A DNA stretch of 64,000 nucleotides, taken from NCBI GenBank assembly GCA_002633005.1, contig NMRA01000006.1:2115881-2179880 (forward strand), written 5' to 3'. Below, piece by piece: positions 46,501 to 59,429 of this stretch (within the stretch, counting starts at the first letter, position 1; each line of letters opens with the position of its first letter). The stretch comes from Phoronis australis (taxonomy: Eukaryota; Phoronida; Phoronidae). The notes under the pieces are model-generated. The model was given only the letters and a program-made list of their open reading frames with translations, searched no databases and was not told the origin of the DNA. The position numbers and the translations under genes were made by a program.

Positions 46501-49500
46501 ATGTAAAGTAATACATGCAGGGCAAACAAACATCTGATCACATGGTTCTGTTGGCGACTGGCATGTTCATCTGGTCCTTCAAAATATTGGGCAACAGCAC
46601 AAGGGATTCCTCCCACAGATGAGTTATTAGGGTATGTGCTTAACAGCAGCTAAATATAGACAAAGCTGACCACAATGTTTGCCTGTGGATGGGGAGGACC
46701 ACTCTAATAGACTAAACAAGCACTGGTGGACAATATATACATGATCATTTTTTACAGTAAATTAGCCAGCTGGTCAGCTGAGAACACCAACATTGATGAC
46801 ATAAATCGAGAAATCACTATACAAACTTCCCACTGGTCCTACGCAAAGTTCCACAGACACAAGACATTAGCCATTGGGGGATTTGCTGCGAGAATATTCA
46901 CCTTATGGAATGGAAATGGAGAATTTTAACCCACAATTCCATGTTCCAACCAATCATTTGAGGCTATGCCATTAAAAGTTTGCCTATCACTCCTGAGGTC
47001 TTTTGTGATGCCGTTCTCTCGCAAGAAATTTGTTCCACGGAAGGCAACTCTAGTGCCAGGGTTAAACTAGACAAGTTTTCTCAATGTTGTAGAAAAGTTG
47101 AGGAAACAGTATTCCCACAAGCAATGGTAAATTAGTCAACCAAAAAAAAACAAGCCAGAGACGGCCTTTGATGCCTCCCCTATGAAAAATATATATATAC
47201 ATTTAAAATCACACGCAATTCCCCTAGACAGGCCCAAAACTGCCCTCAAAGTGAGAAAAGCTTATGCAAAATGTTAGTCTAGTCAAGTCCCCTACACAAA
47301 AAATTCCCTCTCATAAGGCACAGGCTCCTTTTCCCTCAAGTGAGCGAGGGTCCCGAGAGCATTTATCTCAATAACATGACTACTTTGATGATTTATTTCA
47401 CCTGAAAGCAACAATTACTGAGTGTTGAACAAATACAATAACTGCATTGCAACAAAATATATAGAGCATTTTCTACTTGAAAAGCATGGACATTACTGTT
47501 TGTACCCTTTGACATTGCCCATCAGATACTATGATCTTAGAAGACACTGCTCAAACAACCACATATTCAACATAACTGTTTCCACCAAAACCACTTCTTG
47601 GAATACGATAACTGCTTTCTACATTCCAGCGATATTTACCAACAACAGCCGTGCCCCACGGGAGTGGCACTCTGTTCCCCTCCTAATCACTATTTAGAAT
47701 TAAAATTAAACTGCTCCTTGCCATTCAAATGCCAATAACATTTGCTATATATAGCATTACAACTTACAATACAGACGTGAAAAAGTTGGAATGATGAGCC
47801 ACTTGGCTCACAAGTGTGTAACTGTTACCAGCCCTACCATTTGAAAACTAGGTCAATCATATCATGCGTCTCTTGGCGATGGCAAATGAGAAGAGTTGAA
47901 ACCAGGAGGTAGGTATAAATACAACCAGTCAGGTAACACACCTTAACTGTAGCAAATGGACAGGTGTTTGCATGTTTAGTAGCCAGAGAAAACAACACAC
48001 CAGCGGAACGCTACAATGAACTCCGGAGACACGGAGCTGTTTTGCTTAACATGGCTTCAACAATGAACATGTATGGATTTAACTCAGCGGTGTATATAAT
48101 CTATAATTCAAGCAAGGTGGGCTATCTAATAATTGCAATGGTCACAGGCGATCAATACCAGCACCCTTTAGTATGGGATGTAGAAAAAGAGGCAAGGCTC
48201 AACCATTAACAAACATAACACTGGAAATTCAACTTGGTTCATTTACAAGTAGGTAACAAATGTGTGCAAACCCAGGGTCGTAAACAATTACCAGAGGATT
48301 ATGTACAAAGAACTGCTACTGGGCAGGCTGAAATCTATACAATCCAGCTCAAGTCTCATTATAGTTGTTCACTGCCTCGTAAAGAATTAAAGACTGAACA
48401 ATGCCAGTTTACAAGCAAATAAGTGTAATACCACTTGGACAAGCCTTGCTACTAGCTGTCAACTAGAGGGGAAGCCATTCAAATCATGGAGTCCATACTT
48501 AACAGCAAAAATAGTGTGCTGTAATTATAGTAATTACTGGTCTTATTCAGCTACTTCTGAGCAAGTTCAGTTCAGTCTGGACACAACGCACAAGTGTCAG
48601 TGCTCCAACAAACAGACGCAATACAAGGACAAAAATCTATATTTGAAGCTCCAAATGCTAGAGATAATGGTCAAAGGACGCAAAGATTACTGTCAACTAC
48701 AACTGGTGGTATCAAACTAACACTGACACACTGCTGTCTCTGTTATCACTTGTCTGATAATTAGAAGTCAAAGTCTGCTCACTAACAGGTAAAAACACCA
48801 TTAGCCACCAGAACACATAAACTTTCGAGACCAATCCGAAAATGATTAAAAACAGCAAACAAGAAAACATTTTCAACTATATAACTTCAAAAATAAAATG
48901 AGATTTGTTCATAAGTTTGACAAACACACATATCCCATGGGAGCCAAAATCCAAAAATGGCAATTTCGGACCTTTTCATTTTTCAGAAGGCTTTGCCAAT
49001 ACTTCCAATTTTCAACACAGCAACGACAATTTTTAAGTTTGTAAAGGATTAATTAGCAGGTACTTGTCTTCTATGAAAAAAATAGAGAATAAAATTTCTC
49101 TTGTCCTCCATACTTAATAGGCGAGATGTCACTGAGCGAGAAGACCCAAGTAACCATGTAATAGCCCTACACGGAGCGAACAAAATGCACAAGTGAACCT
49201 GCTTTGAAAAGTCTGGCACTTCTGAGTCAAATTAAACAACAATACGACTGAGTGGACTGCATATTCGCGGACATTTGTCTAAGCCAACCAAACTTCTTGC
49301 TGTTGGTAAATTGCGACTAACTGTGCAACGGCCATCCATACACAGACTTACCCTAGAACGAAGTTACTCCTGAAACAAGCCGACGCTAGGTTTGGGGGCT
49401 GTTTGGACATTATTTAAGCTGGTGCAACTTGCCCCATCATGGTAGGGTAACTTGTTCTAGAATAACTTGCACCACTTCAAATTGCTGAGTGGTCGTAAAA

Positions 49501-52500
49501 ATGACACAAGCCGTAATTATCAGCTGCCAGCTTATGCCGTTATATACATACGCGTCTTCTTTTTCACGGCGTATTCACATCAGCCACTCATTGTCATGCA
49601 CAGAACGACAACTTCTGCCTTGCACCAATCATCAAATACATGTGACTGGACACTCTGCTTAAAGCGGGAAAGTTGCTCCAGTGCAAGTTGTTCTATTGTA
49701 AAACTGTGTAATGGACGGGACTTAAAATTGGCAATAAGCATTGAGAAGTAGTAACAATTTCAATTAAAGGGACCATGATGCCTCGACTAGGCAAAAATTA
49801 CCTTCCAATGACTAAAAAATTCCCATTCAGTTTAGAATCACCTTTACTCACATTCGCAGCTGAATTGATAATGACAGTTGATGGGTATTTTCTCCTCGTC
49901 CAAAGAGAATCCCCACACAGAGGGAAAAAGACAACATTACGCTCAGGTGAGAGAAGTCCCAGAGCGACCACCACAGCAACACTAGCGGATGCACTGCATT
50001 GTTGACAAGGAGAGAGAAATTACAGACGTTTGATATTTTGGACAGGGGCCATTGATTACCATCTGCCACTTCATGCACACAAGTGATACTGACACACAGA
50101 GAAAAAAAACTGGAAATAGCGATGACCAATAAAATTGAACATACCTGAACAAATATATCTGAAGGCAAGGGATATCTCTTTGAATCTGTCTGGATTCTGA
50201 AAACAGAAAGGTAAGACAAATACAAATGCAGTATACATTGTGCTAAAACACAACACCAGAAGCCAGTCACCAGGGAAATGCCCAGGTACACAAACCAACC
50301 TGCATCTAATTAGGCGTTCAATCGGCAGTAAGGTCAATAACTCCGAACTGGTTAGGGAGATGCTACACAAACTAACAACATCCGGCCCAAGACCTGACCG
50401 ACAGACTTAGGTACATGTACTAGCTCGGAAAGGTGTGTAATCGTCGCACAATTATAAAGCAGCAATTAAATGGTGGCCCGTCATCTCATGGTAATTATCA
50501 CGCATTAAGACCAGTTAATGTATACCAGAGGGATGCCTAACTAGGAAGTTTGACACGACCAAAATACAGGTGAGCGCACTGGGACAGGACACAGCTAATG
50601 ACAGATAAGCGAACACTACATAGTTTTCCAGGAATCGACAAAAGCGAGTAAATGCTAGAGAATGAGAGCGAAAAAACCAAGGTATAATTGACTTAACTTG
50701 TATCACGCATACGTGCACCTGACTGCTGGTGGTTTTTATTGGTTGCCCCTTTTTACGAGCCTAAATTTGGAAAGACGAGTGCAAATATGACATCACTTGT
50801 ATTTTTAAGCAAACATTTTTTTCTGTGTCAAGCGCTGCTTTTCTAAGTCCTCACTCAACAAAAATCTATAGACCCTGATTTTCTGTTATCAAAAATTAAA
50901 ATCCATTTCTTTCCGTTTTGTAAATTAGATAATTCTGTCTTAGCATTCCCAGGTAAGATATAATATGAAAATATTTATGTCACAACTCTGCTTTAAATAC
51001 TGATAATTTGCTACAAGCCATGTTCATTGTCCCTCAAAACAGGAGAAAAAGTGCCAGCTACAGAAAGAAAAAATAACTACTTAAGTGTGTCCACTAAAAA
51101 CGGCCATTGATGGATTCATGACACAAATTGGCATCAGGTCATGAATTTGATAGATTAAGTTCATAATTTTTGGTAATTAAAAGCTAAAATTATCACAATT
51201 CTGGAATCTACTACTGAAATACGTAAATTCTGTTTCCAAGTATCTGTAAAAACAAGTTCAGTGCGTAAATTCAGTTCGTTTTCGTTGTCATGCAAAATCA
51301 AGGTCTCTAAAAATCCAAACAAGCCCCTTGAATTTTAACATGGTAAACATGCTTATTCGCAAAAACAACTATAGTTGCACAATTCGTTCACTTGCACTAA
51401 CAGTTTTATAGCAAAAGTATCAAAATTAATTCGACACTTCATAAAAAGTGGAGTAGAAAAAAAAATCGTCTCGCCAGTCATGGCTCATGAGTCAATTGGC
51501 AGAGATCCTTTCAGACGTGGCTCAATGTTTCTTCACAATATTCCTTTTATTCTTTCGCAGCACAGCTCAACACCATGCATGAAGTACTTTAGTTTCCTTC
51601 ATCAATGTGAGACGCAAGACGAATTATGGTAATGGTCTGATACAACGTGGCCGAATTTTGAGAACTAGTTTTCTCAACTGAAAAACAGGCATCAAGCTGG
51701 TTCTCAAAATACGGGCACGTTTTATCAGATTGTTGCCCGAATTCTCACACTGGAATCATTCAGGAACTGGGTCATGATTCAACCTGCATTTCTCAAAGCA
51801 GACAACACATCTATTAAGTCAGAGTGTATTCAAAATAAGAATATCTAGCAGGGATCAGGAACCAGTGAGGTGATTTTACCTTTTAGGATTTGTGAACTCT
51901 GTGCACACGAAACCATAACGCTCAAGAGCACAAGTATGTAACAGCATGCTGACTATAGATAAATACATTCTGCTGCGACTGAATCCATCAGGTAACTGGC
52001 AAGACCCTGGCAATGCTGGTAGTTAAAACTATCTGTTCCTGCTGACAATTATTGTGACCAGGCACGCAAATAGGTCACATGAAGATATAACAAGAAGGGT
52101 AAAACAGACAGGAGTGAGATTTTCCAAACTACACCGTAATAGAAACCTGGCATATTTTTTAACCTAGCTGGCCACACGCCAAGCCTGAAACTCAACTGGA
52201 GTGGCATTCCTTGCTTACACCCGTTAAGAATGTACCATGCAATAGTCTTCACAAACAAGGAAACTTACCCTAGATTCCAAGTCGTTGTATGGGTGATATT
52301 TCAGAGCAAAATGCCGATAAGCTTGCTCCGCCTCACCTGTAAAGGTATGGAGAGTTAAACAGGGTTAAGGGAAAAGTTAACACTGCGCCTGATAAAGTGA
52401 GATAACCACATCACAATTGGTGTTGACCACCATGGTTAGAATCCAGGTACAAGAACCAATGTGTAAACAGGTATCATTCACAGATAACAACATACGGTAA

Positions 52501-53729
52501 TACTGGACATTTTAAGAAATAGTGATGCAGGTATACATATATATGTGTGTGTGTGTGCCTGTGAGTGTAAGTGTTGGTTGGCAGAAAGTGTGCTGAGCAA
52601 ACACCAATAGGTAAACAAAACACAGTCCATATTGGGAAGTGTGAATAGGGAGTTATGAGCCTAATACTTGTAGACACACAATGAAACCATTTCACAGCTG
52701 TCACCCACCATGCAGACTGGCAAAGAAACTGGTAATGAAGTAGTAGCTGTATAGTGACTGCGGGTAATTCTAGGTCTGGTAATGGAATATGGTCTGGGCA
52801 ACTAAAATTCACATTTATCGATTAAAGCTGTCCAGTCAATCCTTGCAATTAACAACACATAAAAACTGACACATAAAAACTGACATTCAAAACCACAGCT
52901 TTACTCAACACAATACACAAAATCCCAGCCGCAGTAATAAATTTAAATGAGCCTTGTTATCTATTTATAGTTTACTGATCCAAAAAATAATTTCACTGAC
53001 CTAGTCTAGGGTAACGTTTTATGATGCTGATTCAACATAAATCAATGCGTTTTCTCATTTCACACAATCTTCCTTCTAAAGTGAAGGAGCTGGTGGAAGC
53101 CAACTGATTTGAATCCCCAAAGCATCATAGTAAAAATAACAGCTTTTAATTTAAATAACACCAGTCTGACTATCCAGATTGAATTTGTTGTCAATGAACT
53201 GTTGAGTTGAATGTGTTCATATATCTCCTCTTAAAGCTTAAACACTTCCAAGCAAAATACTTAACATCAAGGTGAATTCAAAGTCACACATTAATGTTCA
53301 GAGACCTAAATGAAATTAGTTTTTCGCCATCAAAATTCAATGCAGTCGAATGTTTCACACTAGTTTCAAATACGGATCAATACAGAGTTAAATTGTCACA
53401 TCTTTTAGAATTTAAACCAAACCCAAATTTAATCAGATAAATCTCAGAACATTAAAGTCTTGCTCGAATAATTAAGATTTTTAACACTCTTTCATGCACT
53501 CACCACAGTTATTGTAAATTTATAATTGAATTCTTCAATTTTCAAAATCTTAAAAATTTGAAAACCGCTTTTCTTGAAATGAAAAATCAGTTATACAGCA
53601 GAAATTCAAACTATGGAACATTCTGAACCAAATCAATAGCACACAAATTAAACGGAAGATGACTATTGTGCAGTCAATACCTAATGCATATTTTGTGCAG
53701 GGCATCAGCACAGTCAGAGAGGCAGCCAT
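43537..53729 (-). CDS. Divergent J-domain-like exons (own gene or TNRC6 5' part)
   Basis: Six exons join in phase: 53729-53681, 52336-52269, 50196-50145, 45894-45860, 44374-44147 and 43647-43537 (181 residues). The start ATG 53729 has a good context (AAAATGGCT). Residues about 17-56 read EAEQAYRHFALKYHPYND, then RFKEISLAFRYIC. This matches J-domain helices II-III, but the catalytic HPD is HPY and helix I (DYYxxLGV) is not recognisable. An acidic segment follows (FFDHFENELL, then YIDDDDDIDPAERQF), and then ELKDDLLDERDAIKRDCKK. The last exon ends in phase 0, exactly as the first TNRC6 coiled-coil exon needs, and I found no stop codon or terminal exon between them. HPY predicts no Hsp70 stimulation. 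No closer family is recognised. Confidence 0.6.
45895..50144. other. 4.2-kb intron within the J-like exon chain
   Basis: This AT-rich stretch has no exon that I can support. It includes the AACACGG-type tandem array near 46.0 kb and an ambiguous base at 46117. Several 60-90-codon open frames resemble nothing known. A missing exon for the rest of the J-like region could hide here. Confidence 0.5.
45931..46100. repeat. Degenerate ~20-bp tandem array
   Basis: About eight imperfect units of the type CACGGACTCACAAACACGG are arranged head to tail. The array ends just before the 'n' at 46117. Similar motifs are scattered at 5.54-5.65 kb and, inverted, at 5.69-5.82 kb. Confidence 0.75.
52538..52575. 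repeat. TG microsatellite
   Basis: A TATATATGTGTGTGTGTG run followed by imperfect TGTG units lies in an intron of the J-like exon chain. Confidence 0.85.
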
Positions 53730-54951
53730 TTTGAATAATTAATAAGGTCTTGTGGTTAAATGTATGTTGGATGTTTTGATACAATAAGTCAACTAAAATT
53801 TCACCAGTTCGAATCAAATGTGGACACAACCTTTCAAATTACTTCGGGCGCTATACATAAGTCAAGTTCAGTTGTTCCAAGCACGCTAATTGACGCCACA
53901 AAAACTTCGCCCAGTTTGTGGACGACGAATCGAAAACGAGTCGTCGACTTCCAATCTCTAACTCAGCTCAGGAAAATTGCAGCTTGTTCATACCTAAGAC
54001 TTAATGTATAATCATATTATTAATTACTGCAAACGATATAACAACCTAATCATACGCGACACACATCAATTCCAAAGATTAAGTAATAAAATAACGCACA
54101 CTAAAAATAAATTACACGGAAATTTTTCCCTTCGTCAACTGGCTAAGAGGAATTTTGCAACGAGTACCTGCTGCCAGCAATCATTAAAGGCAAGATAGAT
54201 GAGTATTATGATAACAAAATTACTCACCCGATACACAAAATACTTCTGAGAATTCTCTATATACAAAATTGAGCACCTGGATAGAATATAAAAAGGCCAG
54301 AAATGCAGTAATCCACTACTCCCTGGCTTCAGAGCAGTGACCTACAACACAGCATTTCAAAATGTCTATCACTGCACATGCTCATAAAGTCACATGACCT
54401 AGTGAGGCTCCGCCGGGTGAAATCGGACAGCAACAAAAACAAAGCACACCCAGTGGCTGCAAAGTCAATGACTTCATCATTTTACCAGGATTTCTGTGTG
54501 TAGAGATCAAGGCAAATAACATGATTTGCAAAATATTAGAAGATATAAAATACTTCATAGATACATTTAACTGATTTTTTATCCCAAATATAAATGAAGG
54601 TAGATCATGCACAAGTTTAATTTTTGACAGGTTCATTTTTTCATTCTAAAAATGCTATACAAACCAGAAGCTTTGAAAAAATAATGTATTTTAAGTTTGG
54701 CTGCTGATACCAATTCAAAACACACACACAACTTGACTACAAAAACACAGGGTTCATGCCAAGTACAACATCCCAACAGTCTGTTCAGCCTGGGATTCAG
54801 AATTTCATCCAAGGAGGACGGGGTCCGACAAGGGAAAATTCATTCTCATTGTTTTCAAGTGAGAATGCATAGTCATTAAAGTACAATACATTTTTTTACA
54901 TTTTTCATGGTCTGTTGGGGTCTATTTCGCAACGCCTATCAAAAATTTTTC

Positions 54952-56409
54952 ACCGTATTTGCCCTAATAAGCGCCCATGCCCCTACAAGCGCTCCCCCAC
55001 GTGTCTTCAGGCTTTGCTAAAATAAGCGCCCAGTCCATGAACACCGTGTACATGCGAAAACAGTTCTAAAATTCTACAGTAACGTCTTCAATTTATCAAT
55101 AAGATTTGGCAGTCATGAAAAAATCATTGTGCGTGGAATTTGTAGACCACGAGCCTCGACGCTATGTCGGTATTTAGCCGTGACTATACACTTCAAACTT
55201 CCACCTTGCTTCAAAAAGAACGCAAGTTTTGCTGACGGATCTTGAGAGGGATGTGTCCTATTATGGTCTGGCCTTTCAGAACTGACGCAGCGTACTTGTG
55301 AAAGGGATTGTATTGTATCTTTCCCGCACAGATCTTCTTCCTCAACAGGAATCCAAATTTCTTTATACACATGAAAACCGCGAATCCGCGAAGACTAATA
55401 AAAACTTGACCTTTGTTCAGTTAAAAGCACGTGGCCAGGAAGCGCGCGCTACATTCAAGTAACTGTCATCGAAGATTAGTCTTTGGGAACTATCTATTCA
55501 TGAAACGGGTAGCATAGTATCGGCAAGAAATAAATACTGGCACTTATTTCCGAATACCGTAAAAAAGTTTGTGTTATTCTTAAGGGGGAACTATTAAATT
55601 AGTCGTAAATGGTGTTTTTAAAGTCAAAATGACCCACTGATAGTAAACACTTCCACACCCTTACACCCCCTGAAAAAAAACTATTAGACTGTCACGCAAC
55701 CTTTCACCTGGTGACTCAATATCGGCCTTACCGAGACAATGCTCGAGCGTTTTTTTAGCAGATGAGATCAACAAGACTGCTAAATAAAACAGTTCTGCTT
55801 TACTGCTTGTGTTAATTTCCTTAGTTACAATGCATACCTAGATCGTTACATCCGTTTACTCTGGCAAATCAACTCTGATGACACGCACGCGCTCGCTCAC
55901 TCACACAATATGCAGACGAACTTCAAAACAAACATCACGTGACAACAACACGTGTGTTCGTCCAGAGATTTTTCTCGTGTTGTGGAGTACGATCTAGCAC
56001 AGATTTGGATTTAATATGCAGTTAATCCTGACTCCACAGGAACTTAAAAATCTTAGGAACGCTATTTTGAAAACTTAAGGACTTCAGGTAATTTGTTGAG
56101 TCGAAAATATATTTTTACTCAAGAATTCAAGTTGACCTATCGGCGATCGCAAGGCAGCGACGCATCAGTCGGCGAGTTTTCGCACTGGGATTTTCTGAAA
56201 AGTGCTCGTAATTTAATAATTAAGTTTGATAGCAATACTCTGTCATAGTTTACGGATGTGACACAGAGCATAAATTTGATGAATTCTAGCTTACGATTTC
56301 ATCCGTTTCGGAGACCGGGTTTCAACCACTTTTGGGTTATAATAAGCGCCCCCCTTCCAGAAACGAATTTTTCTAAGCGCCCTGGATGCTTATTAGGGCG
56401 AATAGGGTA
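54952..56409. mobile_element. Non-autonomous DNA transposon with inverted ends
   Basis: The left end reads CCGTATTTGCCCTAATAAGC followed by GCCCATGCCCC. The right end, reverse-complemented, reads TACCCTATTCGCCCTAATAAGC and then subterminal GGGGGGCGCTTATTATAA. Both ends share GCCCTAATAAGC and repeated AAGCGCCC motifs. The style of the termini resembles the ISL2EU-type elements known from many invertebrates; this is from memory and was not searched. The only open frame (55113-55370, minus) matches no transposase I know, so this copy is probably non-autonomous. Confidence 0.75.
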
Positions 56410-57989
56410 ATCAAAATTGGATCACTGTAGTCAGACTCTGAACACAATTAAAATGATGAATTTAGATATATTTTCATGTGAAATAACTGCAGAACTAGGA
56501 TTACTTATTTTTAGCCCAAGGGTCACATATTAACAAGGTTAAAACAGTGTCACTTCCGATAATTCCCAATTTCCGTAGCAAAGGGGTTGGTATTATAACA
56601 AACAACAATTTCTTGATGATAATACAGGAAAATAGCCACTTCCCGCAATACGACAGCGCCTTCTCTGCTTCTGCGGTATTTACCCACAATGCTGCACATC
56701 CGTGGCCATGAGACACTAGCAACACAGCTGTACACTGCTGCTGTGGCAATCACAACTTTATATTGAAATTAGTTTACTCTTCATCATTTTGATATGAATA
56801 AAGTTTTAGAGTCGGACAGTAAGTTGCAATGCAGATATAAAAATATTTCAAAGCTCAATGAAGTACGATAAAGTTAGCAGGCCTACACTTCGAAAGCTAG
56901 ATCAATCCCATAAGGTGTTTTCATTACAACTAACTTCCTGTTTGGTAGTCAGTAGTCCTGAGGACACCAGTTTTCAGAGTCCCGATATCAATCATTCTTT
57001 TGTTAATCGCCACGCTAAGTCTTTTGTCCGATGTCACCACGAAAACGCCTGAATTATATGCCACGCTGAATGAAAACATTAATGTAAAAACGCATAGACT
57101 CAAAACAGTTGTCACCAAATAAAAACCCATTGCAGCATTTTGGCCAATTTTTATCATATTTCTTACGTTAAAAAAGGATTTTGCTTTAAAATTTCACGTG
57201 GAATTTAATTTCAGAAGTCAAACATATTAAAAAATTACCAGTTTCTATCCTTGACACATCAATTTATTTCAGCCAGTATTTTATTGCCAAGAAGACATCA
57301 CTAATGTGATAATTGCCCTGTACAACACATTAGGAGCTGAGGTCCAACTTCTGTGATATGAAGGCGGACGGCAACATCGGTTTTCCCCGGTTGATGTAGA
57401 GAAACATTGTCCAACCACAAGATACCATTGAACGACAACCCGATTTTCTAACGTTCTACCTCCACAAATGAAGATTGAAGATTTCGGTATGTGGCAATTA
57501 CAGGGTGGGAGAGGAGAGCAACTAGCAAAATATCAGCTTGATTCACATGGTTTTGCCACTGCTGGAAATCACATTGATATCACAGTATGTCACTTGTCCA
57601 GATGCAAGCTAACTGTGCATTAATATTGATCATGTAAAATCAGTAAATGAGAATATGGTAAGTGCTTCAACCAACAAGACAGCACAGTAACTTCTATAAA
57701 CATACAGTATAGTAACATGTGTGTAAGAAACTAACATTGGGCGTGTAAGACTGATGGTGATGATGTTGTGTGAATGTGAAAGAAAACCCCATTGACAAAG
57801 AAGACATCATTTACAGAATAGAAAGTGCAAGTTAAGCGCTATGGTGACACTGGTGAATAATTTATGACTCTATAATCTTTCATGACAGAAGAAATGAATA
57901 ATATGCCAAAAGCAGAATTTAAGGTTAACAAAAACAATACAGAGGGTTGATATGCACTCACAATAGCACTGCAAACTCTGTGCTTCTGA

Positions 57990-58320
57990 GTGTGTTTTAG
58001 GTACCACAAAAATGGTCATTAGATGATGCGGAATGAGTCAAAGCCATCCGAATTGAGGTCACATCGTCTCTGTAATATATTTCTACCAATATTTGTCAAA
58101 TTTCATGAAATAAAGCCAATGAACTCCTAAGATATAGAGGCAAATGCAAAAAACTACTGACACTAGGGGAAACAGTTATAGACCGATTGGTCTGAAACTC
58201 ATCGTCATCTGTTGCCATATGTAAAGCAGCCCATCTGCCAAATTTCGCAAAGATCATTCACAGGGTTAAGGAGATGCAGTCATAGATGCAAAATTGCCCC
58301 TAAGGGGAGCCAGAATAGTT
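57990..58320 (+). repeat. CTCF-motif repeat family, diverged copy
   Basis: The blocks GTCAAATTTCATGAAAT, GAACTCCTAAGATATAGAGG and GCAAATGCAAAAA match the array at 63.4-64.0 kb and the reverse complement of the array at 26 kb. The CTCF-like blocks here (TCATTAGATGATGC near 58017; ACACTAGGGG near 58160) are degraded. Confidence 0.7.
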
Positions 58321-58399
58321 GAAAACATATGAAAATCAATGTCAGCTGGGGTCTTTGCCACATGTGTTATTGATACCATTGTTTTGCTATAAATATACC

Positions 58400-58990
58400 A
58401 TTCCTTTTTTTACTAAATTTTACTAAAAAGACAACTTCACAAGATCCAATTAAGGCAAATGGGTACTACAAAGTTAAAATTAAAGTTTGCACACTTTCTA
58501 CATTAAAAATAACTGATATAAAGTTAAATTTCTATTTTTTGCAGATATCGGTTAAATGCAGGATTGTTAATAGGGTTCCACATAATAGGCCCAGAGTAAT
58601 CTATTAATGGCTACAGCTAACATGCCCAGTCAAGTCCCACTGCACCTCAAGGACTAGGAATGACTACAGCAAACCGATATATCTTTTTTCAAAGCTAAAT
58701 TTCACTAAAAGACAGGGTCACATGACCCAATTAATGGCAGATTGGTAAAAAGTCGAAAATCAAATTCTACACGCTTTCTACATTCAGAAAAAATACACTT
58801 TCACAAAGTTACTTTCCATAGTTTTGTACAGATACTAGCTAAATACAGACTTGTCACTTATGTCCTACAGAATTACCCGGAGTATTGACATTTTGGTTTC
58901 AAGTTACAATCAAAATCTTCCAGCTTTGTACTTTCAGAAAATATATACTTTTGTAGCTGGTTAATTTGCAGCAATTGGCAAACCAGACTT
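58400..58990. repeat. Diverged ~290-bp tandem repeat
   Basis: Two and a part diverged units are seen. Shared pieces are AAATTTCACTAAAAGACA (and TACTAAAAAGACA), AGATCCAATTAA/TGACCCAATTAA, ACGCTTTCTACATT/ACACTTTCTACATT and AGATATCGGTTAAATGCAG/AGATACTAGCTAAATACAG. A shorter third copy starts near 58925. Confidence 0.65.
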
Positions 58991-59312
58991 GTCAATATGG
59001 TACCAGAGAGAAAAGAAATTTATTACAGTGACCAGTGTTACTTGAACACATAGCCCACTGGACTTATTACAGCGAACAGTATTACTTCAACACTCACCTC
59101 ACTGAGCTTATTAGTCACTTAAAACAGCCACGAAAAACATGTGTTGAATGTGCAGCTCACAGGTGTGTACTGCACGATGGCTCTGTTTCGATACGGTTGC
59201 GGGCTTCCTACCGTGTGCTATGTTCACACTCTCCACTTGTAAGGCCCTCTTCCGGCTGCCACGTGTATTTCAATGTTTAGTTCGCTATGTATATGTTCAT
59301 TCCAGTCATTGC

Positions 59313-59429
59313 CTGATGATGAGACATGCCGTCTCGAAATATAGCTAGTGTTTTAATTTGTTTGTTTGTTATGTTTCTTGGTGTTTACTACATACCTGCA
59401 CACCTGAAGAAAGGAGACCGTTCCGAAAC
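59313..59429 (+). ncRNA. Hammerhead-like motifs, possible Penelope remnant
   Basis: At 59313-59339 the order CTGATGA, T, GAGAC, ATGCC, GTCTC, GAAA gives a hammerhead-ribozyme-like core, with a 5-bp stem II apart from one extra T. At 59404-59429 a second motif reads CTGAAGA, then GGA...TCC, then GAAAC. I could not build a convincing stem III and cleavage site for either. Penelope-like retroelements are known to carry hammerhead motifs in their repeats, so these may be relics. Confidence 0.35.

Noticed and set aside
49848-50291. 147-codon minus-strand open frame overlapping the third J-like exon
   Set aside because: It is in another frame from the J-like peptide and runs through the intron. 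The spliced frame matching J-domain helix III explains the conserved part better.
55113-55370. 85-codon minus-strand open frame inside the DNA transposon
   Set aside because: It shows no DDE triad or known transposase motif and is too short to support a coding call.
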